Shown: positions 1 through 5,641 of the stretch, piece after piece
Layout: every line of letters begins with the position of its first letter
How positions within the stretch are numbered: the stretch's first letter is position 1
Source: Tannerella sp.
GTDB lineage: Bacteria; Bacteroidota; Bacteroidia; Bacteroidales; Tannerellaceae
NCBI GenBank assembly: GCA_031260095.1
Contig: JAIRKN010000098.1
Coordinates: 1-8,715, forward strand
Direction: 5' to 3'
Length of the DNA: 8,715 bases
Notes under the pieces: model-generated
Told to the model about the DNA's origin: nothing
Databases searched by the model: none
Seen by the model: the letters and a program-made list of their open reading frames with translations, nothing else
Position numbers and translations under genes: made by a program

Positions 1-147
1 AAACTGGTACAAAGCGGTGGTGTAAGCATCAACAAAGAGAAACTGACGGAGTATGACGCCGTCATAACCATTGACTATCTGTTAAATGGCAAATATCTAC
101 TCGTTCAGCGTGGTAAGAAGAACTATTATTTGCTTATTGCAAAATAG
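1..147 (+). CDS. tyrS: Tyrosyl-tRNA synthetase, C-terminal end (partial)
   Basis: The window opens inside a reading frame that gives 48 residues and a TAG stop. It reads [15 protein letters not shown] near the start and ends [18 protein letters not shown]. This matches the C-terminal S4-like RNA-binding domain of bacterial TyrRS: the 'V..GGV.IN..K' turn, then a D..LL.GKYLL.Q.GKKNYYL strand pair. The enzyme charges tRNA-Tyr in the cytoplasm; the catalytic Rossmann domain with HIGH and KMSKS lies outside the window, to the left. The stop is followed within 16 bases by the promoter of a tRNA gene, and I see no separate terminator between them. The identification rests on family memory of the S4 tail. 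Other S4-domain proteins (such as pseudouridine synthases) are less likely because of the GKKNYYL ending. Confidence 0.85.
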   Translation, partial: KLVQSGGVSINKEKLTEYDAVITIDYLLNGKYLLVQRGKKNYYLLIAK

Positions 148-162
148 ATTTCAGGAAAAATA

Positions 163-194
163 GTTGCAAATGTGATAAAAAGCGATTACTTTTG
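163..194 (+). promoter_or_regulatory. Promoter of the tRNA-Gln gene
   Basis: TACTTTTG at 187-194 is a full match to the Bacteroidota -7 consensus TAnnTTTG. GTTG at 163-166 is a near match to the -33 TTTG, with a 20-base spacer. Transcription would start around 200, about 20 bases before the mature tRNA. The motif continues as TTTGCCCC, similar to the other promoters in this window (TTTGCGCC, TTTGCCCC). Confidence 0.65.
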
Positions 195-220
195 CCCCGC
201 TTTTAAAGAAAACTCCGGAT

Positions 221-291
221 TGTCTCATGGTGTAATGGTAGCACAACAGATTTTGGTTCTGTTTGTCCAAGTTCGAATCTTGGTGAGACAA
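221..291 (+). tRNA. tRNA-Gln (anticodon UUG)
   Basis: The 71-base sequence folds into a complete cloverleaf. The acceptor stem is TGTCTCA (221-227) with TGAGACA (284-290). The D arm is GTG (230-232) with CAC (242-244) and a GG-containing loop. The anticodon stem is ACAGA (246-250) with TCTGT (258-262), and the loop TTTTGGT carries TTG at 253-255. A 4-base variable loop is followed by the T arm CCAAG (267-271) and CTTGG (279-283) around TTCGAAT. Anticodon UUG reads CAA, and CAG by wobble, so it inserts glutamine. The U1-A72 first pair is a weak pair of the kind usual in tRNA-Gln. The discriminator base is A (291), and CCA is not encoded (CAA follows), so the 3' end must be added after transcription. 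It has its own promoter, so it need not depend on read-through from the synthetase gene. Confidence 0.96.
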
Positions 292-302
292 CAATTCAAA
301 AG

Positions 303-339
303 TCCAAATATTTGAAAAACCAATAGTTGGATTTTTTTT
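303..339 (+). terminator. Probable intrinsic terminator after tRNA-Gln
   Basis: TCCAA (303-307) can pair with TTGGA (327-331), or the shorter CCAA (320-323) with TTGG (327-330) around a 3-base loop. Eight T residues (332-339) follow directly. The stem is short and AT-rich, so the call rests mainly on the T tract and on its position 12 bases after the tRNA. Confidence 0.45.
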
Positions 340-419
340 AGAATCCCACTTTTCCCCAAACAATTTTTTGAGGCTCACCGGAAAAATGCGCAAGTATTAT
401 TTTTTGTAGTAACCGTACA

Positions 420-461
420 TAACTTTGTGAAGCAATCCGGTAGGGTAGTATCACAAAATTA
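420..461 (-). repeat. Inverted repeat, possible 3' hairpin of the TlpA-like gene
   Basis: TAACTTTGTGA (420-430) and TCACAAAATTA (451-461) form 11-base inverted arms with one mismatch around a 20-base spacer. In RNA made from the minus strand the mismatch becomes a U-G wobble, so all 11 positions pair; plus-strand RNA would have a C-A mismatch. This favours a hairpin in the 3' end of the minus-strand gene, 21 bases beyond its stop. There is no T tract after the hairpin on that strand, so termination is uncertain. Each arm also contains a TAnnTTTG match (420-427 on +, 454-461 on -) pointing inward, but neither has a -33 element at the right distance. Confidence 0.5.
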
Positions 462-482
462 CACTGCTAATAAATATAGCCG

Positions 483-1574
483 TTATTTTCCCAACAGGCT
501 TTGTATTTTTTCTATTATATCATTTTTCTCATGAGTCCGAACCAGTATTGTTCCGTTCTTGTCTAAGAGGATTAATGTAGGTATTCCTTCAATACCATAT
601 AAGGAAGCCGACTCATTTTCATTGTCAAATATCTGAGTCCATGTTACTTTTAAATCTTCGGCCGCCTGTAAATGATTTTTAATATGATCGCTGACGACAA
701 TGCCGATTACCTCCAGTCCTTTGCCGGAATACGTATCATTCAGTAATTTAATTTCGGGCATAGCTTTTTTGCAGGGACCACACCACGAAGCCCAGAAATC
801 AAGAAGTACATACTTGTCTTTTCCCATAAAATCGGATAATCGAATCGTCTGAGTGGTGTCGTTTGGATTTACGCCATGAATATCAATATATTTAGCGCCA
901 ACGTCGGTTCTTTTTGTATTGGCCTTAATTTCAAATGTCTTGATAAAAGGGGGGAAATTCTTAACAATATCACCTCCCTGTTCATACAATGAAATAAATT
1001 CTTCTTCCGGTATTAAACCTTGAAGAAGAATCAGCTCGAAAATACCTAAAACCGATCCGTTATCTTTTTCATAAAATTTTCTCATTGCATCGGCCACCAT
1101 GGTCGATTGTTCTGCGTCCAGATCTTGTAACTCCTGTATCTGTTCCTCCGTCAGCTCTTCTCCTTCGCTATCCGCGCGCGCTATAAGAGCGGATTTCTTT
1201 TCTTCGAGTTCTTCGCCGGTATCCCTGTAGACTCTGATTAGATCAGCCATACGGTCATTCAGAGGAGTGCCTTTTATAAAGCCGTCGTCGCCGGTTAAGG
1301 TTAAGTTTCCTTTTTCAGCAATCAAGTAGCGTATCATAGTGACATGATCTGTGATCATCAATAGTTCCGGATCGCCTGTAATTTCCCGGATATAAGTGAA
1401 ATTGCCTCCGCTTACCTTTATGGTGTCAACCGTTTTATTTTCAGCAATGTCATAAACATAAATATCATCTGTGGCAGAAATGCCTGTCCCGGTCAAAGTT
1501 AATTGATTCGCCCCTTGTTTACATCCCATCGCGAATAAGCATATACACACCGAATAAAATACTTTTTTCAACAT
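483..1574 (-). CDS. TlpA-family thioredoxin-like lipoprotein
   Basis: A 363-residue lipoprotein with a C-terminal thioredoxin fold, probably an envelope thiol-disulfide oxidoreductase of the TlpA/ResA kind. The signal peptide (1-17) ends in the lipobox FAMGC, so Cys18 would be lipidated. Residues 25-110 are beta-rich (LTLTGTG..., FIKGTPLND) and resemble the DUF4369-type domain often found in front of Bacteroidota TlpA proteins. Residues 120-160 are strongly acidic and probably helical (EELEEKKSAL, LTEEQIQELQ). The thioredoxin domain begins near 227. It has LLDFWASWCGPCKKAMPE, with the redox pair Cys265/Cys268, and GIPT with the cis-proline Pro332. The active site is complete, so it should be redox-active; its partner proteins cannot be told from sequence. 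A lone gene with its own promoter in an 85-base gap, it faces the tRNA-Gln gene convergently. Its leader is very A/T-rich with no Shine-Dalgarno sequence, which is common in this phylum. Confidence 0.9.
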   Translation of the reverse strand: MLKKVFYSVCICLFAMGCKQGANQLTLTGTGISATDDIYVYDIAENKTVDTIKVSGGNFTYIREITGDPELLMITDHVTMIRYLIAEKGNLTLTGDDGFIKGTPLNDRMADLIRVYRDTGEELEEKKSALIARADSEGEELTEEQIQELQDLDAEQSTMVADAMRKFYEKDNGSVLGIFELILLQGLIPEEEFISLYEQGGDIVKNFPPFIKTFEIKANTKRTDVGAKYIDIHGVNPNDTTQTIRLSDFMGKDKYVLLDFWASWCGPCKKAMPEIKLLNDTYSGKGLEVIGIVVSDHIKNHLQAAEDLKVTWTQIFDNENESASLYGIEGIPTLILLDKNGTILVRTHEKNDIIEKIQSLLGK

Positions 1575-1636
1575 TTAATAATTATTTTTTAATATATTGA
1601 TGTCCATTTAATAGTGATATAATGAACAATCGGATG

Positions 1637-1667
1637 CAAAAATACGAAATAATTCCGGATTAAAAAA
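1637..1667 (-). promoter_or_regulatory. Candidate promoter of the TlpA-like gene
   Basis: Read on the minus strand, TATTTTTG (plus positions 1637-1644) is a full TAnnTTTG match followed by C. A TTTT lies 19 bases upstream (1664-1667) as a 3-of-4 match to the -33 TTTG. The predicted start is near 1630, giving a leader of about 55 bases. The -33 region lies inside the last codons of the upstream nucleotidyltransferase gene. Confidence 0.5.
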
Positions 1668-1678
1668 GTTTCTCCGGA
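1654..1678 (-). terminator. Possible weak terminator hairpin of the nucleotidyltransferase gene
   Basis: TCCGGA occurs at 1673-1678 and again at 1654-1659. The hexamer is its own reverse complement, so the two copies can pair around a 13-base loop that spans the TAA stop. The minus strand then continues into a T-rich stretch (ATTATTTCGTATTTTT). The stem is only 6 bp and the T run is interrupted, so this is tentative. It overlaps the candidate promoter of the next gene. Confidence 0.3.
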
Positions 1679-2562
1679 TATTCACCGGCGTTGATAAGCG
1701 CCTGTATCTTATCGACCACTCCCTGACGGTCGTCCGCATAAGTGACCCCAAACCACCGGGATGTTGTGTCGAGTACTTTTACGCGTGCAATTTTTTTGGT
1801 GACCAGTTCATTTACCATTAAGGGGATGAAATATTCACTTTTAAGATTATCCATGTTTTTGCGTAAAAAGTCTTTGAAATATTCTTCCGAATAATCGAAA
1901 TAATCAGGCGTGAATCCCCACATGTTCATAGATACGGGAGTATTTTCATCCACGACCACTTTACGGCCGTTCTCATCGGTAAATTGAATCTCGCCGTCGA
2001 TCCGTTCGATAGCAGTACGTTCAACAACCGTAGTGAGATAACCTTCCGGATCCGTGCCGCAAACGCCACGTGCAACAGAGCCGCTTTCGCTCAGAGTATT
2101 ACCCACACGGAACCCCACCATGCAGTAATCATTTTTCTTATCTTCGGCGCCGGCCAGTTCTTTGCCTAACGCTTCAAAACTGTCGCGTCCGTAGAAATCG
2201 TCCGCATTAATAACGGCAAAAGGCTCTTTGATCACATCTTTACCCATCAGTACGGCATGATTGGTTCCCCACGGCTTTGTACGCCCTTCAGGACAAGTAA
2301 AGCCTTCCGGCAATTTATCCAAAGACTGGAACACGATCTCTACCGGAATATGATTTTCGTATTTACTTAGAATCTTATTGCGAAAATCATCCTCAAAATC
2401 TTTACGTATGACAAATACTACTTTTCCAAATCCGCCGCGAATCGCGTCAAAAATAGAATAGTCCATGATCGTTTCACCATACGGCCCCAGTCCGTCTAAT
2501 TGTTTTAATCCTCCATAGCGGCTGCCCATCCCGGCGGCAAGAACAAATAATGTTGGTTTCAT
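1660..2562 (-). CDS. Sugar-phosphate nucleotidyltransferase family protein
   Basis: A 300-residue cytoplasmic protein with a GT-A-like nucleotidyltransferase fold, which in this superfamily joins a sugar phosphate to an NTP to make a nucleotide sugar. The N-terminal signature LAAGMGSRYGGLKQ (8-21) is the nucleotide-binding G-x-G-S-R...K loop. PWGTNHAVL (97-105) matches the base and sugar-recognition region, and NADDFYG (119-125) carries the metal-binding aspartate motif after a hydrophobic strand. SMNMWGF (211-217) is the usual second core motif. The C-terminus has no left-handed beta-helix, so it is not a GlmU-like acetyltransferase fusion. The substrate is not evident: no kinase, epimerase or glycosyltransferase gene lies beside it. 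MurU/GalU/RfbA-type activities are all possible, so I give no symbol. The start is preceded by AAGAGAGAAT, a modest purine-rich ribosome-binding stretch. It is divergent from the outer-membrane barrel gene. Confidence 0.88.
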   Translation of the reverse strand: MKPTLFVLAAGMGSRYGGLKQLDGLGPYGETIMDYSIFDAIRGGFGKVVFVIRKDFEDDFRNKILSKYENHIPVEIVFQSLDKLPEGFTCPEGRTKPWGTNHAVLMGKDVIKEPFAVINADDFYGRDSFEALGKELAGAEDKKNDYCMVGFRVGNTLSESGSVARGVCGTDPEGYLTTVVERTAIERIDGEIQFTDENGRKVVVDENTPVSMNMWGFTPDYFDYSEEYFKDFLRKNMDNLKSEYFIPLMVNELVTKKIARVKVLDTTSRWFGVTYADDRQGVVDKIQALINAGEYPEKLF

Positions 2563-2583
2563 ATTCTCTCTTTTTTAACGGCG

Positions 2584-2614
2584 CAAATATACATTATTTT
2601 TTGTCAAATGAAAA
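2584..2614 (-). promoter_or_regulatory. Promoter of the nucleotidyltransferase gene
   Basis: On the minus strand TATATTTG (plus 2584-2591) is a full TAnnTTTG match, continuing as CGCC. TTTT at 2611-2614 lies 19 bases upstream as a weak -33. An exact TTTG at 2605-2608 is also present, but its 13-base spacing is too short. The -7 element ends 21 bases before the ATG, so the untranslated leader would be short. Confidence 0.6.
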
Positions 2615-2630
2615 ATAAAACCGACCTTTG
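2600..2630 (+). promoter_or_regulatory. Promoter of the DUF5686 barrel gene and its operon
   Basis: TTTG at 2600-2603 is an exact -33. After a 19-base spacer comes GACCTTTG at 2623-2630, which matches TAnnTTTG except for its first base and is followed by CCCC like the tRNA promoter. The start would be near 2637, with a leader of about 28 bases. The element overlaps the divergent nucleotidyltransferase promoter over 2600-2614. Confidence 0.6.
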
Positions 2631-2664
2631 CCCCGTTTAGTGCAATATGTGAACAGGTTAGGAA

Positions 2665-5220
2665 ATGAGGCGAAAGATATTTGGAGCGTTATTGTTTTTC
2701 CTTGCACTTATGACATCCGGAAAAACGTATGCCCAACAAACGATACAGGTCGAAGGGTACGTCAAAGATTCTATTACAAAAGGGGCATTACCTTATGTGA
2801 CGGTTGCGTTACGCGGGACAACCAAAGGTACGGCTACGGATGAAAACGGATATTTTTCAATGAAAACAACATCGGACAGTATGATTCTTTCTGTTTCGTA
2901 CGTTGGATATGAAACAAGTCATACCGCCTTGAAGAAAGGCGTTAACAGGGTGAATATACTACTGAAGCCTGAGATGTACGAACTGAGTGAAATCGTCGTG
3001 CGTCCCGGAAGAGAAAAGTATTCCAAAAAAGAGAATCCGGCAGTGGCATTTGCGCGTCATGTGATTGCAAGGAGAAGCCTGAATAATCCGTATGAACACG
3101 ATTATTACAGTTATAATATATATGAACAGAGAACATTTGCAAACAACGATTTTGATTTAGAGAAGGCCCGTCAGAACTGGGTATATAAGCACATTGATTT
3201 TATATTCGATTATGTAGATTCGACGTCGGTCAAGGGGAAGACGATTTTGCCGCTCTACAATGAAGAAATCATGGAGGATTACTTTTTCAGGAAATCACCC
3301 CGTGCGGAACGAAAAGTGGTAAGAGGTGCAAAGCGTGCGGGAATCATTGAAATTATATCGGAAGACGGCGTGAAACAGTTTGTTGATGAAGCGTTTCAGG
3401 ACGTCGATATTTTTCAGGATAATATTCCGTTATTCCTGAACCGGTTTGTCAGTCCGCTTTCTTCCATAGGCCCTAATTATTACAAATATTATTTACTGGA
3501 TACGGTTGTGGTGGATGGTGAGAAATGTGTGGATCTTGGTTTTGTCCCCTTTAATTCCGAATCATTCGGATTTGCCGGTCATTTGTATGTAACACTTGAT
3601 TCTACCTACTTCATTAAAAAAGTAAACCTGAATATTCCCAGGGATATCAATCTTAATTTTATCGGTGAAATGTCGATTGATCAGGAATACATTCGTACGG
3701 ATGACGGGACGCGGATATTAACAAAAAACGATATCGCCCTGATATTCAAACTGACCAAAAAGATGAAAGGCGCTTACGCCCGGCGCGTAGCCTTGTACCG
3801 GAACCATTCGTTTGACAAACAACCGGATCTGACCGTGTTTGAAGAAAAGGCGCCGGTGCTGGAATCGGAAGGCGCACACCGCCAGACGGAAGAATTTTGG
3901 AGTGAAGCCCGTGGAGGCGCCGGAGAGATACAGCCCGCCTCCGTAGAAAAAATGATGATGCAACTACGGGAAGTTCCGTTTTTTTACTGGGGGGAAAAGA
4001 TCATGAATATCTTGATCAACGGATATGTGCAAACGTCCGAAACGAATAGCAAGTTTGAATTTGGACCTGCGAATACGTTTATCAGCGGAAATGCACTGGA
4101 GGGGGTCCGGTTTCGTCTGGGAGGTACGACAACGGTCAATTTCAGCCGCCGTTTTTTCATGGACGGCTATCTGGCCTACGGATTGGAGGATCATAAATTG
4201 AAAGGAGATGCTATTTTCGAATACTCATTCAATAAAAAGAAGAGTTTCCGGAAGGAATACCCGTTTCATTACATTCGTGCAGAATATCAGTATGATATGA
4301 ACCAGATAGGTCAGCATTATCTGTATACGAATGTGGATAATATATTTATGACGCTCAAACGTCGTGAGAACAACCTGCTCACTTATATGCAGAAAGCAGA
4401 ATTAAGTTATTATAAAGAGAATTACAAAGGATTGGGTTATCGTGTTTCGCTTCGTCATCTTACCGAATGGGCGACTCCTGATGTTCCGTTCGATTTGATA
4501 CAGGCCGACGGAACAACCCTGCCGGTTGGTCATTACAGGTCTACCCAGTTGGAATTTTATCTGCGTTGGGCTTCGAATGAGAAATTTTACCAGTCGCGCA
4601 ATTATCGTTATCCGATTACGCTTGATGTGCCGGTCATCACATTGCGTCATACCATAGCGCGAAAAGGAATACTGGGTTCCGATCATAATTATAACCGGAC
4701 TGAAATCGGCGTACGCAAACGATTCTGGATGTCTCCGTTCGGATACGTAGATCTATATGGGCAGGCCGGTAAAGTATGGGATCGCGTTCCGTATCCGTTA
4801 CTGCATATTCCGAATGCCAATCTGTCATATAGCATTGAAGCGGAGAGTTTTCCATTAATGAATCCGATGGAATTTATAAATGACCGTTTCGTATCCTGGG
4901 AAATGTCTTATTTTATGAATGGATGGCTTTTCAACCGTTTGCCTCTGATCAGAGAACTGCAACTTCGTGAAGTACTGACGTTCCGGGGGTGGTATGGTGA
5001 TTTGAGCGCTAAGAATAATCCGGATATAGCGGGTGTCGGTTTATACAGATTTCCTGAGAACACTTACAGGATGGGCGACAGGCCTTATATGGAGATTGGA
5101 GTGGGGGTTGAAAATATATTTAAACTCATACGTCTGGATTACATCTGGAGATTATCTTATCGTGATCATAATGGGGCGCCGAATGGCGGTTTAAGAATGA
5201 AAATAAAATTTTCTTTTTGA
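2665..5220 (+). CDS. DUF5686 outer-membrane protein with carboxypeptidase-regulatory-like domain
   Basis: An 851-residue protein predicted to sit in the outer membrane. Residues 1-23 form a Sec signal peptide ending TYA before QQ. Residues about 28-102 are a carboxypeptidase-regulatory-like beta-sandwich (VEGYVKDSITKGALPYVTV, GTATDENGYF, SVSYVGYE), the fold found at the N-terminus of many Bacteroidota SusC-type and DUF5686 proteins. After the linker ELSEIVVRP comes the DUF5686 body, with PAVAFARHVIARRSLNNP near 125-142. The second half has alternating aromatic/hydrophobic strands (RFRLGGTTTVNFSRRFF, GYVDLYGQAGKVW) and the chain ends in KFSF. A terminal Phe is the usual BAM-recognised end of a barrel. 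There is no TonB box or plug domain, so it is not a TonB-dependent receptor. The function of DUF5686 proteins is not established. AGG at 2660-2662 sits very close to the ATG. It leads a tightly spaced run with START-like, LptF/G-type and ribBA genes. Confidence 0.9.
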   Translation: MRRKIFGALLFFLALMTSGKTYAQQTIQVEGYVKDSITKGALPYVTVALRGTTKGTATDENGYFSMKTTSDSMILSVSYVGYETSHTALKKGVNRVNILLKPEMYELSEIVVRPGREKYSKKENPAVAFARHVIARRSLNNPYEHDYYSYNIYEQRTFANNDFDLEKARQNWVYKHIDFIFDYVDSTSVKGKTILPLYNEEIMEDYFFRKSPRAERKVVRGAKRAGIIEIISEDGVKQFVDEAFQDVDIFQDNIPLFLNRFVSPLSSIGPNYYKYYLLDTVVVDGEKCVDLGFVPFNSESFGFAGHLYVTLDSTYFIKKVNLNIPRDINLNFIGEMSIDQEYIRTDDGTRILTKNDIALIFKLTKKMKGAYARRVALYRNHSFDKQPDLTVFEEKAPVLESEGAHRQTEEFWSEARGGAGEIQPASVEKMMMQLREVPFFYWGEKIMNILINGYVQTSETNSKFEFGPANTFISGNALEGVRFRLGGTTTVNFSRRFFMDGYLAYGLEDHKLKGDAIFEYSFNKKKSFRKEYPFHYIRAEYQYDMNQIGQHYLYTNVDNIFMTLKRRENNLLTYMQKAELSYYKENYKGLGYRVSLRHLTEWATPDVPFDLIQADGTTLPVGHYRSTQLEFYLRWASNEKFYQSRNYRYPITLDVPVITLRHTIARKGILGSDHNYNRTEIGVRKRFWMSPFGYVDLYGQAGKVWDRVPYPLLHIPNANLSYSIEAESFPLMNPMEFINDRFVSWEMSYFMNGWLFNRLPLIRELQLREVLTFRGWYGDLSAKNNPDIAGVGLYRFPENTYRMGDRPYMEIGVGVENIFKLIRLDYIWRLSYRDHNGAPNGGLRMKIKFSF

Positions 5221-5246
5221 TATGTCATATTTTTTATCTACCTTGC
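5216..5246 (+). promoter_or_regulatory. Possible internal promoter before the START-like gene
   Basis: TTTG at 5216-5219 overlaps the stop codon of the barrel gene. Exactly 19 bases later comes TACCTTGC (5239-5246), which equals TAnnTTTGC with one T missing. The spacing and the TTGCGC continuation match the other promoters here. A start a few bases downstream would fall at or just before the ATG at 5254. Confidence 0.35.
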
Positions 5247-5253
5247 GCAAATT

Positions 5254-5634
5254 ATGAGAAAGGAAAAATTTCATATCGAATACATATTCGACAAAGTTTC
5301 AAAGCGGAGTTTATGGAATCAGCTGACAACGCCGCGCGGATTATCGTCATGGTTCGCAGACGACGTGGAAGTGAAAGGTGAGACATATATTTTTTTCTGG
5401 GATAAAACACCGGAAAAAGCGAAGGTTATTTATATAAAACCGGATATATGTGTGCGTTATCAATGGTTGGATCAAGAAGGAATTGTTTATTCTGAATTTC
5501 GTATTCATACAATAGAATTGACAGGCACGGTTGCTCTTGAAATCACGGATTTTGCAGAACCGTCGGAGAAGACGGACGCCATCAATCTGTGGGATTCACA
5601 GGTGGATGAATTGAAAAGGACGTTAGGAGTGTAA
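5254..5634 (+). CDS. START-like (SRPBCC superfamily) domain protein
   Basis: A 126-residue single-domain protein without signal peptide or membrane segment, so cytoplasmic. The pattern is that of the SRPBCC/AHSA1 helix-grip fold: an N-terminal strand (KFHIEYIF), a short helix with LWNQLTTPRGLSSWFAD (20-36), successive strands rich in Phe, Tyr and Trp (TYIFFWDK, VRYQWLDQ, YSEFRIHTIE, VALEITDFAE), and a long C-terminal helix (INLWDSQVDELKRTL). It resembles the short START-like proteins of Bacteroidota. These folds bind hydrophobic ligands in a central cavity; no ligand can be read from this sequence. The gene lies 33 bases after the barrel gene and 7 bases before the permease gene, which suggests a linked role, perhaps in lipid handling, but that is inference. 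It ends in three consecutive TAA triplets. Confidence 0.82.
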   Translation: MRKEKFHIEYIFDKVSKRSLWNQLTTPRGLSSWFADDVEVKGETYIFFWDKTPEKAKVIYIKPDICVRYQWLDQEGIVYSEFRIHTIELTGTVALEITDFAEPSEKTDAINLWDSQVDELKRTLGV

Positions 5635-5641
5635 TAATAAT

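Noticed and set aside
151..393. 80-residue minus-strand reading frame with an ATG at 391-393
   Set aside because: It runs antisense straight through the tRNA-Gln gene and its promoter and terminator; the translation shows no family motif.
420..461. Recombinase inversion site or invertible promoter
   Set aside because: The spacer between the inverted arms is only 20 bases, too short to carry an invertible promoter, and no invertase gene lies nearby.
2628..2843. 71-residue plus frame overlapping the start of the barrel gene
   Set aside because: Different frame from the signal-peptide-bearing barrel gene, begins inside its promoter and has no family similarity.
2942..3142. Minus-strand reading frames inside the barrel gene (also near 3718-4194 and 4402-4855)
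   Set aside because: They are antisense to a long gene with clear domain structure, lack recognisable motifs and have no promoter or ribosome-binding context.
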